Positions 1-15,000 of a DNA stretch of 64,000 nucleotides are shown one piece after another. The DNA is from Plumapathes pennacea (taxonomy: Eukaryota; Cnidaria; Anthozoa; Antipatharia; Myriopathidae). The stretch lies in contig OZ038467.1 of assembly GCA_964036295.1 (NCBI GenBank), positions 3,353,501 to 3,417,500 on the forward strand. Reading direction: 5' to 3'. Below the pieces are notes generated by a model. That model was given only the letters and a program-made list of their open reading frames with translations, was not told the origin of the DNA and searched no databases. Every line of letters starts with the position of its first letter. The first letter of the stretch is position 1. Both the position numbers and the translations under genes were made by a program.

Positions 1-3000
1 GAGTTTTCAATTTTTGGCCAAAATCAGCAAAAAACCCTGTGCTATAGCCTTAGTATTTTTTCAGAATTCCAACATTTTTCGACCACCTCAGAATCACATG
101 AAACTTTCAGGAGACGTTCCTGGGATTATACCGGCAAAGTTTGCATAGTTTTTGTAAACTTTTAGCCCGCACGTCGTGAGAAATTAGAGCAATTTCAAGC
201 AAATTACGCACTAATTAATTCACCACACCTTTCGGGGAAAGGAGCCAAGTTTAAGCTGCTATATCTCGCCAACGGATGAAGATAGATAAGGCAAATGTAT
301 TGCAAAAAGTCTTCTTATAGTCCCAGAAAAGTTTCCTGAAGGTTTCAAGAGTTTTCAATTTTTGGCCAAAATCGGCAAAAAACCCTGGCCTATAGCGTTA
401 GTATTTTTTCAAAATGCCAACATTTTTCGACCACCTCAGAATCGCATGAAACTTTCAGGAGACGTTCCTGGGACTATGCAGACAAAGTTTGCATAGTTTT
501 TGTAAACTTTTAGCCCGCGCGTCGTGAGAAATTAGAGCAATTTCAAGCAAATCACGCACTAATTAATTCATCACACCTTTCGAGGAAACAGACAAGTTTA
601 AGCTCCTATATCTCGCCAACGGATGAAGATAGATAAGGCAAATGTATTGCAAAACGTCTTCTTATAGTCCCAGGAAGGTTTCCTGAAAGTTTCAGGAGTT
701 TTCAATTTTTTACCAAAATCGGCAAAAATCCCTGTGCTATAGCATTAGTATTTTTTCAAAATTCCAACATTTTTCCACCATCTCAGAATCACATGAAACT
801 TCCAGGAGACGTTCCTGGGATTATGCCGACAAAGTTTGCATAGTTTTTGTAAACTTTTAGCCCGCGCCTCGTGAGAAATTAGAGCAATTTCAAGCAAATC
901 ACGCATTAATTAATTCATCACACCTTTTGGGGAAAGGAGACAAGTTTAAGCTGCTATATCTCGCCAACGGATGAAGATAGATAAGGCAAATGTATTGCAA
1001 AACGTCTTCTTATAGTCCCAGGAAGGTTTCCTGAAAGTTTCAGGAGTTTTCAATTTTTTACCAAAATCGGCAAAAATCCCTGTGCTATAGCCTTAGTATT
1101 TTTTCAAAATTCTAACATTTCTCGACCATCTCAGAATCACATGAAACTTTCAGGAGACGTTCCTGGGACTATGCAGACAAAGTTTGCATAGTTTTTTTAA
1201 ACTTTTAGCCCGCGCGTCGTGAGAAATTAGAGCAATTTCAAGCAAATCACGCACTAATTAATTCATCACACCTTTCGAGGAAACAGACAAGTTTAAGCTC
1301 CTATATCTCGCCAACGGATGAAGATAGATAAGGCAAATGTATTGCAAAACGTCTTCTTATAGTCCCAGGAAGGTTTCCTGAAAGTTTCAGGAGTTTTCAA
1401 TATTTGGTCAAAATCGGCAAAAATCCCTGTGCTATAGCCTTAGTATTTTTTCAAAATTCCAACAATTTTCGACCACCTCAGAATCGCATGAAACTTTCAG
1501 GAGACGTTCCTGGGACTATGCAGACAAAGTTTGCGTAGTTTTTGTAAAATTTTAGCCCGCGCCTCGTGAGAAATTAGATCAATTTCAAGCAAATCACGCA
1601 CTAATTAATTCATCACACCTTTTGGGGAAAGGAGACAAGTTTAAGCTGCTATATCTCGCCAACGGATGAAGATAGATAAGGCAAATGTATTGCAAAACGT
1701 CTTCTTATAGTCCCGGGAAGGATTCCTGAAAGTTTCAAGAGTTTTCAATTTTTGGCCAAAATCAGCAAAAAAAACCCTGTGCTATAGCCTTAGTATTTTT
1801 TCAAAATTCCAACATTTTTCGACCACCTCAGAATCGCATGAAACTTTCAGGAGACGTTCCTGGGACTATGCAGACAAAGTTTGCATAGTTTTTGTAAACT
1901 TTTAGCCCGCGCCTCGTGAGAAATTAGAGCAATTTCAAGCAAATCACGCATTAATTAATTCATCACACCTTTTGGGGAAAGGAGACAAGTTTAAGCTGCT
2001 ATATCTCGCCAACGGATGAAGATAGATAAGGCAAATGTATTGCAAAACGTCTTCTTATAGTCCCAGGAAGGTTTCCTGAAAGTTTCAGGAGTTTTCAATT
2101 TTTTACCAAAATCGGCAAAAATCCCTGTGCTATAGCCTTAGTATTTTTTCAAAATTCCAACATTTCTCGACCATCTCAGAATCACATGAAACTTTCAGGA
2201 GACGTTCCTGGGATTATGCCGACAAAGTTTGCATAGTTTTTGTAAACTTTTAGCCCGCGCCTCGTGAGAAATTAGAGCAATTTCAAGCAAATAACGCACT
2301 AATTAATTCATCACACCTTTCGAGGAAAGGAGACAAGTTTAAGCTGCTATATCTCGCCAACGGATGAAGATAGATAAGGCAAATGTATTGCAAAACGTCT
2401 TCTTATAGTCCCAGGAAGGTTTCCTGAAAGTTTCAGGAGTTTTCAATATTTGGTCAAAATCGGCAAAAATCCCTGTGCTATAGCCTTAGTATTTTTTCAA
2501 AATTCCAACATTTTTCGACCACCTCAGAATCGCATGAAACTTTCAGGAGACGTTCCTGGGACTATGCAGACAAAGTTTGCATAGTTTTTGTAAACTTTTA
2601 GCCCGCGCGTCGTGAGAAATTAGAGCAATTTCAAGCATATCACGCACTAATTAATTCATCACACCTTTCGAGGAAAGGAGACAAGTTTAAGCTGCTATAT
2701 CTCGCCAACGGATGAAGATAGATAAGGCAAATGTATTGCAAAACGTCTTCTTATAGTCCCAGGAAGGTTTCCTGAAAGTTTCAGGAGTTTTCAATATTTG
2801 GTCAAAATCGGCAAAAATCCCTGTGCTATAGCCTTAGTATTTTTTCAAAATTCCAACATTTTTCGACCACCTCAGAATCGCATGAAACTTTCAGGAGACG
2901 TTCCTGGGACTATGCAGACAAAGTTTGCATAGTTTTTGTAAACTTTTAGCCCGCGCCTCGTGAGAAATTAGAGCAATTTCAAGCATATCACGCACTAATT

Positions 3001-6000
3001 AATTCATCACACCTTTCGAGGAAAGGAGACAAGTTTAAGCTGCTATATCTCGCCAACGGATGAAGATAGATAAGGCAAATGTATTGCAAAACGTCTTCTT
3101 ATAAGCCGAGGAAGGTTTCCTGAAAGTTTCAGGAGTTTTCAATATTTGGTCAAAATCGGCAAAAATCCCTGTGCTATAGCCTTAGTATTTTTTCAAAATT
3201 CCAACATTTTTCGACCACCTCAGAATCGCATGAAACTTTCAGGAGACGTTCCGGGGACTATGCAGACAAAGTTTGCATAGTTTTTGTAAACTTTTAGCCC
3301 GCGCGTCGTGAGAAATTAGAGCAATTTCAAGCAAATCACGCACTAATTAATTCATCACACCTTTCGAGGAAAGGAGACAAGTTTAAGCTGCTATATCTCG
3401 CCAACGGATGAAGATAGATAAGGCAAATGTATTGCAAAACGTCTTCTTATAGTCCCAGGAAGGTTTCCTGAAAGTTTCAGGAGTTTTCAATTTTTTACCA
3501 AAATCGGCAAAAATCCCTGTGCTATAGCCTTAGTATTTTTTCAAAATTCCAACAATTTTCGACCACCTCAGAATCGCATGAAACTTTCAGGAGACGTTCC
3601 TGGGACTATGCAGACAAAGTTTGCATAGTTTTTGTAAACTTTTAGCCCGCGCGTCGTGAGAAATTAGAGCAATTTCAAGCATATCACGCACTAATTAATT
3701 CATCACACCTTTCGAGGAAAGGAGACAAATTTAAGCTGCTATATCTCGCCAACGGATGAAGATAGATAAGGCAAATGTATTGCAAAACGTCTTCTTATAG
3801 TCCGAGGAAGGTTTCCTGAAAGTTTCAGGAGTTTTCAATTTTTGGTCAAAATCGGCAAAAATCCCTGTGCTATAGCCTTAGTATTTTTTCAAAATTCCAA
3901 CATTTTTCGACCACCTCAGAATCGCATGAAACTTTCAGGAGACGTTCCGGGGACTATGCAGACAAAGTTTGCATAGTTTTTGTAAACTTTTAGCCCGCGC
4001 GTCGTGAGAAATTAGAGCAATTTCAAGCATATCACGCACTAATTAATTCATCACACCTTTTGGGGAAAGGAGACAAGTTTGAGCTGCTATATCTCGCCAA
4101 CGGATGAAGATAGATAAGGCAAATGTATTGCAAAACGTCTTCTTATAGTCCCAGGAAGGTTTCCTGAAAGTTTGAGGAGTTTTCAATTTTTTACCAAAAT
4201 CGGCAAAAATCCCTGTGCTATAGCCTTAGTATTTTTTCAAAATTCCAACATTTTTCCACCACCTCAGAATCGCATGAAACTTTCAGGAGACGTTCCGGGG
4301 ACTATGCAGACAAAGTTTGCATAGTTTTTGTAAACTTTTAGCCCGCGCGTCGTGAGAAATTAAAGCAATTTCAAGCAAATCACGCACTAATTAATTCATC
4401 ACACCTTTTGGGGAAAGGAGACAAGTTTAAGCTGCTATATCTCGCCAACGGATGAAGATAGATAAGGCAAATGTATTGCAAAACGTCTTCTTATAGTCCC
4501 AGGAAGGTTTCCTGAAAGTTTCAGGAGTTTTCAATTTTTTACGAAAATCAGCAAAAATCCCTGTGCTATAGCCTTAGTATTTTTTCAAAATTCCAACATT
4601 TTTCCACCATCTCAGAATCACATGAAACTTCCAGGAGACGTTCCTGGGTTTATGCCGACAAAGTTTGCATAGTTTTTGTAAACTTTTAGCCCGCGCCTCG
4701 TGAGAAATTAGAGCAATTTCAAGCAAACCACGCACTAATTAATTCATCACACCTTTTGGGGAAAGGAGACAAGTTTAAGCTGCTATATCTCGCCAACGGA
4801 TGAAGATAGATAAGGCAAATGTATTGCAAAACGTCTTCTTATAGTCCCAGGAAGGTTTCCTGAAAGTTTCAGGAGTTTTCAATTTTTTACCAAAATCGGC
4901 AAAAATCCCTGTGCTATAGCCTTAGTATTTTTTCAAAATTCCAACATTTTTTGACCACCTCAGAATCGCATGAAACTTTCAGGAGACGTTCCTGGGACTA
5001 TGCAGACAAAGTTTGCATAGTTTTTGTAAACTTTTAGCCCGCGCGTCGTGAGAAAATAGAGCAATTTCAAGCATATCACGCACTAATTAATTCATCACAC
5101 CTTTCGAGGAAAGGAGACAAGTTTAAGCTGCTATATCTCGCCAACGGATGAAGATAGATAAGGCAAATGTATTGCAAAACGTCTTCTTATAGTCCGAGGA
5201 AGGTTTCCTGAAAGTTTCAGGAGTTTTCAATTTTTGGTCAAAATCGGCAAAAATCCCTGTGCTATAGCCTTAGTATTTTTTCAAAATTCCAACATTTTTC
5301 GACCACCTCAGAATCGTATAAAACTTTCAGGAGACGTTCCGGGGACTATGCAGACAAAGTTTGCATAGTTTTTGTAAACTTTTAGCCCGCGCCTCGTGAG
5401 AAATTAGAGCAATTTCAAGCAAATCACGCACTAATTAATTCATCACACCTTTTGGGGAAAGGAGACAAGTTTAAGCTGCTATATCTCGCCAACGGATGAA
5501 GATAGATAAGGCAAATGTATTTCAAAACGTCTTCTTATAGTCCCAGGAAGGTTTCCTGAAAGTTTCAGGAGTTTTCAATTTTTTACCAAAATCGGCAAAA
5601 ATCCCTGTGCTATAGCCTTAGTATTTTTTCAAAATTCCAACATTTTTCCACCATCTCAGAATCACATGAAACTTTCAGGGGACGTTCCTGGGATTATGCC
5701 GACAAAGTTTGCATAGTTTTTGTAAATTTTTAGCCCGCGTGTCGTGAGAAATTAGAACAATTTCAAGCAAATCACGCACTAATTAATTCATCACACCTTT
5801 CGGGGAAAGGAGCCAACTTTAAGCTGCTATATCTCGCCAACGGATGAAGATAGATAAGACAAAGCTATTGCAAAAGGTCTTCGTATAGTCCCAGGAAGGT
5901 TTCCTGAAAGTTTCAGGAGTTTTCAATATTTGGTCAAAATCGGCAAAAATCCCTGTGCTATAGCCTTAGTATTTTTTCAAAATTCCAACATTTTTCGACC

Positions 6001-9000
6001 ACCTCAGAATCGCATGAAACTTTCAGGAGACGTTCCTGGGACTATGCAGACAAAGTTTGCATAGTTTTTGTAAACTTTTAGCCCGCGCGTCGTGAGAAAC
6101 TAGAGCAATTTCAAGCAAATCACGCACTAATTAATTCATCACACCTTTTGGGGAAAGGAGACAAGTTTAAGCTGCTATATCTCGCCAACGGATGAAGATA
6201 GATAAGGCAAATGTATTGCAAAACGTCTTCTTATAGTCCCGGGAAGGTTTCCTGAAAGTTTCAAGAGTTTTCAATTTTTGGCCAAAATCAGCAAAAAACC
6301 CTGTGCTATAGACTTAGTATTTTTTCAGAATTCCAACATTTTTCGACCACCTCAGAATAACATGAAACTTTCAGGAGACGTTCCTGGGATTATGCCGACA
6401 AAGTTTGCATAGTTTTTGTAAACTTTTAGCCAACGCCTCGTGAGAAATTAGAGCAATTTCAAGCAAATCACGCACTAATTAATTCATCACACCTTTCGAG
6501 GAAAGGAGACAAGTTTAAGCTGCTATATCTCGCCAACGGATGAAGATAGATAAGGCAAATGTATTGCAAAACGTCTTCTTATAGTCCCAGGACGGTTTAA
6601 TGAAAGTTTCAGGAGTTTTCAATTTTTGGTCAAAATCGGCAAAAATCCCTGTGCTATAGCCTTAGTATTTTTTCAAAATGCCAACATTTTTCGACCACCT
6701 CAGAATCGCATGAAACTTTCAGGAGACGTTCCTGGGACTATGCAGACAAAGTTTGCATAGTTTTTGTAAACTTTTAGCTCGCGCGTCGTGAGAAATTAGA
6801 GCAATTTCAAGCAAATCACGCACTAATTAATTCATCACACCTTTCGAGGAAACAGACAAGTTTAAGCTCCTATATCTCGCCAACGGATGAAGATAGATAA
6901 GGCAAATGTATTGCAAAACGTCTTCTTATAGTCCCAGGAAGGTTTCCTGAAAGTTTCAGGAGTTTTCAATATTTGGTCAAAATCGGCAAAAAACCCTGTG
7001 CTATAGCCTTAGTATTTTTTCAAAATTCCAACATTTTTCGACCACCTCAGAATCGCATGAAACTTTCAGGAGACGTTCCTGGGACTATGCAGACAAAGTC
7101 TGCATAGTTTTTGTAAAATTTTAGCCCGCGTGTCGTGAGAAATTAGAGCAATTTCAAGCAAATCACGCACTAATTAATTCATCACACCTTTTGGGGAAAG
7201 GAGACAAGTTTAAGCTGCTATATCTCGCCAACGGATGAAGATAGATAAGGCAAATGTATTGCAAAACGTCTTCTTATAGTCCCGGCAAGGATTCCTGAAA
7301 GTTTCAAGAGTTTTCAATTTTTGGCCAAAATCAGCAAAAAACCCTGTGCTATAGCCTTAGTATTTTTTCAAAATTCCAACATTTTTCGACCACCTCAGAA
7401 TCGCATGAAACTTTCAGGAGACGTTCCTGGGACTATGCAGACAAAGTTTGCATAGTTTTTGTAAACTTTTAGCCTGCGCGTCGTGAGAAATTAGAGCAAT
7501 TTCAAGCAAATCACGCATTAATTAATTCATCACACCTTTTGGGGAAAGGAGACAAGTTTAAGCTGCTATATCTCGCCAACGGATGAAGATAGATAAGGCA
7601 AATGTATTGCAAAACGTCTTCTTATAGTCCCAGGACGGTTTAATGAAAGTTTCAGGAGTTTTCAATATTTGGTCAAAATCGGCAAAAATCCCTGTGCTAT
7701 AGCCTTAGTATTTTTTCAAAATGCCAACATTTTTCGACCACCTCAGAATCGCATGAAACTTTCAGGAGACGTTCCTGGGACTATGCAGACAAAGTTTGCA
7801 TAGTTTTTGTAAACTTTTAGCTCGCGCGTCGTGAGAAATTAGAGCAATTTCAAGCAAATCACGCACTAATTAATTCATCACACCTTTCGAGGAAACAGAC
7901 AAGTTTAAGCTCCTATATCTCGCCAACGGATGAAGATAGATAAGGCAAATGTATTGCAAAACGTCTTCTTATAGTCCCAGGAAGGTTTCCTGAAAGTTTC
8001 AGGAGTTTTCAATTTTTGGTCAAAATCGGCAAAAAACCCTGTGCTATAGCCTTAGTATTTTTTCAAAATTCCAACATTTTTCGACCACCTCAGAATCGCA
8101 TGAAACTTTCAGGAGACGTTCCTGGGACTATGCAGACAAAGTCTGCATAGTTTTTGTAAAATTTTAGCCCGCGTGTCGTGAGAAATTAGAGCAATTTCAA
8201 GCAAATCACGCACTAATTAATTCATCACACCTTTTGGGGAAAGGAGACAAGTTTAAGCTGCTATATCTCGCCAACGGATGAAGATAGATAAAGCAAATGT
8301 ATTGCAAAACGTCTTCTTATAGTCCCGGGAAGGATTCCTGAAAGTTTCAAGAGTTTTCAATTTTTGGCCAAAATCAGCAAAAAACCCTGTGCTATAGCCT
8401 TAGTATTTTTTCAAAATTCCAACATTTTTCGACCACCTCAAAATCGCATGAAACTTTCAGGAGACGTTCCTGGGACTATGCAGACAAAGTTTGCATAGTT
8501 TTTGTAAACTTTTAGCCCGCGCGTCGTGAGAAATTAGAGCAATTTCAAGCAAATCACGCATTAATTAATTCATCACACCTTTTGGGGAAAGGAGACAAGT
8601 TTAAGCTGCTATATCTCGCCAACGGATGAAGATAGATAAGGCAAATGTATTGCAAAACGTCTTCTTATAGTCCCAGGAAGGTTTCCTGAAAGTTTCAGGA
8701 GTTTTCAATTTTTTTCCAAAATCGGCAAAAATCCCTGTGCTATAGCCTTAGTATTTTTTCAAAATTCCAACATTTTTCCACCATCTCAGAATCACATGAA
8801 ACTTCCAGGAGACGTTCCTGGGATTATGCCGACAAAGTTTGCATAGTTTTTGTAAACTTTTAGCCCGCGCCTCGTGAGAAATTAGAGCAATTTCAAGCAA
8901 ATCACGCACTAATTAATTCATCACACCTTTTGGGGAAAGTAGACAAGTTTAAGCTGCTATATCTCGCCAACGGATGAAGATAGATAAGGCAAATGTATTG

Positions 9001-12000
9001 CAAAACGTCTTCTTATAGTCCCAGGAAGGTTTCCTGAAAGTTTCAGGAGTTTTCAATATTTGGTCAAAATCGGCAAAAATCCCTGTGCTATAGCCTTAGT
9101 ATTTTTTCAAAATTCCAACATTTTTCGACCACCTCAGAATCGCATGAAACTTTCAGGAGACGTTCCTGGGACTATGCAGACAAAGTTTGCATAGTTTTTG
9201 TAAACTTTTAGCCCGCGCGTCGTGAGAAATTAGAGCAATTTCAAGCAAATCACGCACTAATTAATTCATCACACCTTTCGAGGAAAGGAGACAAGTTTAA
9301 GCTGCTATATCTCGCCAACGGATGAAGATAGATAAGGCAAATGTATTGCAAAACGTCTTCTTATAGTCCGAGGAAGGTTTCCTGAAATTTTCAGGAGTTT
9401 TCAATTTTTGGTCAAAATCGGCAAAAATCCCTGTGCTATAGCCTTAGTATTTTTTCAAAATTCCAACATTTTTCGACCACCTCAGAATCGCATGAAACTT
9501 TCAGGAGACGTTCCTGGGACTATGCAGACAAAGTTTGCATAGTTTTTGTAAACTTTTAGCCCGCGCGTCGTGAGAAATTAGAGCAATTTCAAGCAAATCA
9601 CGCACTAATTAATTCATCACACCTTTTGGGGAAAGGAGACAAGTTTAAGCTGCTATATCTCGCCAACGGATGAAGATAGATAAGGCAAATGTATTGCAAA
9701 ACGTCTTCTTATAGTCCCAGGAAGGTTTCCTGAAAGTTTGAGGAGTTTTCAATTTTTTACCAAAATCGGCAAAAATCCCTGTGCTATAGCCTTAGTATTT
9801 TTTCAAAATTCCAACATTTTTCCACCATCTCAGAATCACATGAAACTTTCAGGAGACGTTCCTGGGATTATGCCGACAAAGTTTGCATAGTTTTTGTAAA
9901 CTTTTAGCCCGCGTGTCGTGAGAAATTAGAACAATTTCAAGCAAATCACGCACTAATTAATTCATCACACCTTTCGGGGAAAAGAGCCAACTTTAAGCTG
10001 CTATATCTCGCCAACGGATGAAGATAGATAAGGCAAATGTATTGCAAAACGTCTTCTTATAGTCCGAGGAAGGTTTCCTGAAAGTTTCAGGAGTTTTCAA
10101 TTTTTTACCAAAATCGGCAAAAATCCCTGTGCTATAGCCTTAGTATTTTTTCAAAATTCCAACATTTCTCGACCATGTCAGAATCACATGAAACTTTCAG
10201 GAGACGTTCCTGGGACTATGCAGACAAAGTTTGCATAGTTTTTGTAAACTTTTAGCCCGCGCGTCGTGAGAAATTAGAGCAATTTCAAGCAAATCACGCA
10301 CTAATTAATTCATCACACCTTTCGAGGAAACAGACAAGTTTAAGCTCCTATATCTCGCCAACGGATGAAGATAGATAAAGCAAATGTATTGCAAAACGTC
10401 TTCTTATAGTCCCAGGAAGGTTTCCTGAAAGTTTCAGGAGTTTTCAATATTTGGTCAAAATCGGCAAAAATCCCTGTGCTATAGCCTTAGTATTTTTTCA
10501 AAATTCCAACATTTTTCGACCACCTCAGAATCGCATGAAACTTTCAGGAGACGTTCCTGGGACTATGCAGACAAAGTTTGCATAGTTTTTGTAAACTTTT
10601 AGCCCGCGCCTCGTGAGAAATTAGATCAATTTCAAGCAAATCACGCACTAATTAATTCATCACACCTTTTGGGGAAAGGAGACAAGTTTAAGCTGCTATA
10701 TCTCGCCAACGGATGAAGATAGATAAGGCAAATGTATTGCAAAACGTCTTCTTATAGTCCCGGGAAGGATTCCTGAAAGTTTCAAGAGTTTTCAATTTTT
10801 GGCCAAAATCAGCAAAAAAACCCTGTGCTATAGCCTTAGTATTTTTTCAAAATTCCAACATTTTTCGACCACCTCAGAATCGCATGAAACTTTCAGGAGA
10901 CGTTCCTGCGACTATGCAGACAAAGTTTGCATAGTTTTTGTAAACTTTTAGCCCGCGCCTCGTGAGAAATTAGAGCAATTTCAAGCAAATCACGCATTAA
11001 TTAATTCATCACACCTTTTGGGGAAAGGAGACAAGTTTAAGCTGCTATATCTCGCCAACGGATGAAGATAGATAAGGCAAATGTATTGCAAAACGTCTTC
11101 TTATAGTCCCAGGAAGGTTTCCTGAAAGTTTCAGGAGTTTTCAATTTTTTACCAAAATCGGCAAAAATCCCTGTGCTATAGCCTTAGTATTTTTTCAAAA
11201 TTCCAACATTTCTCGACCATCTCAGAATCACATGAAACTTTCAGGAGACGTTCCTGGGATTATGCCGACAAAGTTTGCATAGTTTTTGTAAATTTTTAGC
11301 CCGCGCCTCGTGAGAAATTAGAGCAATTTCAAGCAAATAACGCACTAATTAATTCATCACACCTTTCGAGGAAAGGAGACAAGTTTAAGCTGCTATATCT
11401 CGCCAACGGATGAAGATAGATAAGGCAAATGTATTGCAAAACGTCTTCTTATAGTCCCAGGAAGGTTTCCTGAAAGTTTCAGGAGTTTTCAATATTTGGT
11501 CAAAATCGGCAAAAATCCCTGTGCTATAGCCTTAGTATTTTTTCAAAATTCCAACATTTTTCAACCACCTCAGAATCGCATGAAACTTTCAGGAGACGTT
11601 CCTGGGACTATGCAGACAAAGTTTGCATAGTTTTTGTAAACTTTTAGCCCGCGCCTCGTGAGAAATTAGAGCAATTTCAAGCATATCACGCACTAATTAA
11701 TTCATCACACCTTTCGAGGAAAGGAGACAAGTTTAAGCTGCTATATCTCGCCAACGGATGAAGATAGATAAGGCAAATGTATTGCAAAACGTCTTCTTAT
11801 AGTCCGAGGAAGGTTTCCTGAAAGTTTCAGGAGTTTTCAATTTTTGGTCAAAATCGGCAAAAATCCCTGTGCTATAGCCTTAGTATTTTTTCAAAATTCC
11901 AACATTTTTCGACCACCTCAGAATCGCATGAAACTTTCAGGAGACGTTCCTGGGACTATGCAGACAAAGTTTGCATAGTTTTTGTAAACTTTTAGCCCGC

Positions 12001-15000
12001 GCCTCGTGAGAAATTAGAGCAATTTCAAGCATATCACGCACTAATTAATTCATCACACCTTTCGAGGAAAGGAGACAAGTTTAAGCTGCTATATCTCGCC
12101 AACGGATGAAGATAGATAAGGCAAATGTATTGCAAAACGTCTTCTTATAGTCCGAGGAAGGTTTCCTGAAAGTTTCAGGAGTTTTCAATTTTTGGTCAAA
12201 ATCGGCAAAAATCCCTGTGCTATAGCCTTAGTATTTTTTCAAAATTCCAACATTTTTCGACCACCTCAGAATCGCATGAAACTTTCAGAAGACGTTCCGG
12301 GGACTATGCAGACAAAGTTTGCATAGTTTTTGTAAACTTTTAGCCCGCGCGTCGTGAGAAATTAGAGCAATTTCAAGCAAATCACGCACTAAATAATTCA
12401 TCACACCTTTCGAGGAAAGGAGACAAGTTTAAGCTGCTATATCTCGCCAACGGATGAAGATAGATAAGGCAAATGTATTGCAAAACGTCTTCTTATAGTC
12501 CCAGGAAAGTTTCCTGAAAGTTTCAGGAGTTTTCAATTTTTTACCAAAATCGGCAAAAATCCCTGTGCTATAGCCTTAGTATTTTTTCAAAATTCCAACA
12601 TTTTTCCACCACCTCAGAATCGCATGAAACTTTCAGGAGACGTTCCGGGGACTATGCAGACAAAGTTTGCATAGTTTTTGTAAACTTTTAGCCCGCGCGT
12701 CGTGAGAAATTAAAGCAATTTCAAGCAAATCACGCACTAATTAATTCATCACACCTTTTGGGGAAAGGAGACAAGTTTAAGCTGCTATATCTCGCCAACG
12801 GATGAAGATAGATAAGGCAAATGTATTGCAAAACGTCTTCTTATAGTCCCAGGAAGGTTTCCTGAAAGTTTCAGGAGTTTTCAATTTTTTACCAAAATCG
12901 GCAAAAATCCCTGTGCTATAGCCTTAGTATTTTTTCAAAATTCCAACATTTTTCCACCATCTCAGAATCACATGAAACTTCCAGGAGACGTTCCTGGGAT
13001 TATGCCGACAAAGTTTGCATAGTTTTTGTAAACTTTTAGCCCGCGCCTCGTGAGAAATTAGAGCAATTTCAAGCAAATCACGCACTAATTAATTCATCAC
13101 ACCTTTTGGGGAAAGTAGACAAGTTTAAGCTGCTATATCTCGCCAACGGATGAAGATAGATAAGGCAAATGTATTGCAAAACGTCTTCTTATAGTCCCAG
13201 GAAGGTTTCCTGAAAGTTTCAGGAGTTTTCAATATTTGGTCAAAATCGGCAAAAATCCCTGTGCTATAGCCTTAGTATTTTTTCAAAATTCCAACATTTT
13301 TCGACCACCTCAGAATCGCATGAAACTTTCAGGAGACGTTCCTGGGACTATGCAGACAAAGTTTGCATAGTTTTTGTAAACTTTTAGCCCGCGCGTCGTG
13401 AGAAATTAGAGCAATTTCAAGCAAATCACGCACTAATTAATTCATCACACCTTTCGAGGAAAGGAGACAAGTTTAAGCTGCTATATCTCGCCAACGGATG
13501 AAGATAGATAAGGCAAATGTATTGCAAAACGTCTTCTTATAGTCCGAGGAAGGTTTCCTGAAAGTTTCAGGAGTTTTCAATTTTTGGTCAAAATCGGCAA
13601 AAATCCCTGTGCTATAGCCTTAGTATTTTTTCAAAATTCCAACATTTTTCGACCACCTCAGAATCGCATGAAACTTTCAGGAGACGTTCCTGGGACTATG
13701 CAGACAAAGTTTGCATAGTTTTTGTAAACTTTTAGCCCGCGCGTCGTGAGAAATTAGAGCAATTTCAAGCAAATCACGCACTAATTAATTCATCACACCT
13801 TTTGGGGAAAGGAGACAAGTTTAAGCTGCTATATCTCGCCAACGGATGAAGATAGATAAGGCAAATGTATTGCAAAACGTCTTCTTATAGTCCCAGGAAG
13901 GTTTCCTGAAAGTTTGAGGAGTTTTCAATTTTTTACCAAAATCGGCAAAAATCCCTGTGCTATAGCCTTAGTATTTTTTCAAAATTCCAACATTTTTCCA
14001 CCATCTCAGAATCACATGAAACTTTCAGGAGACGTTTCTGGGATTATGCCGACAAAGTTTGCATAGTTTTTGTAAACTTTTAGCCCGCGTGTCGTGAGAA
14101 ATTAGAACAATTTCAAGCAAATCACGCACTAATTAATTCATCACACCTTTCGTGGAAAGGAGCCAACTTTAAGCTGCTATATCTCGCCAACGGATGAAGA
14201 TAGATAAGGCAAAGCTATTGCAAAAGGTCTTCGTATAGTCCCAGGAAGGTTTCCTGAAAGTTTCAGGAGTTTTCAATTTTTGGTCAAAATCGGCAAAAAT
14301 CCCTGTGCTATAGCCTTAGTATTTTTTCAAAATTCCAACATTTTTCGACCACCTCAGAATCGCATGAAACTTTCAGGAGACGTTCCTGGGACTATGCAGA
14401 CAAAGTTTGCATAGTTTTTGTAAACTTTTAGCCCGCGCGTCGTGAGAAATTAGAGCAATTTCAAGCAAATCACGCACTAATTAATTCATCACACCTTTTG
14501 GGGAAAGGAGACAAGTTTAAGCTGCTATATCTCGCCAACGGATGAAGATAGATAAGGCAAATGTATTGCAAAACGTCTTCTTATAGTCCCAGGAAGGTTT
14601 CCTGAAAGTTTCAGGAGTTTTCAATTTTTTACCAAAATCGGCAAAAATCCCTGTGCTATAGCCTTAGTATTTTTTCAAAATTCCAACATTTTTCCACCAT
14701 CTCAGAATCACATGAAACTTTCAGGAGACGTTCCTGGGATTATGCCGACAAAGTTTGCATAGTTTTTGTAAACTTTTAGCCCGCGTGTCGTGAGAAATTA
14801 GAACAATTTCAAGCAAATCACGCACTAATTAATTCATCACACCTTTCGTGGAAAGGAGCCAACTTTAAGCTGCTATATCTCGCCAACGGATGAAGATAGA
14901 TAAGGCAAAGCTATTGCAAAAGGTCTTCGTATAGTCCCAGGAAGGTTTCCTGAAAGTTTCAGGAGTTTTCAATTTTTGGTCAAAATCGGCAAAAATCCCT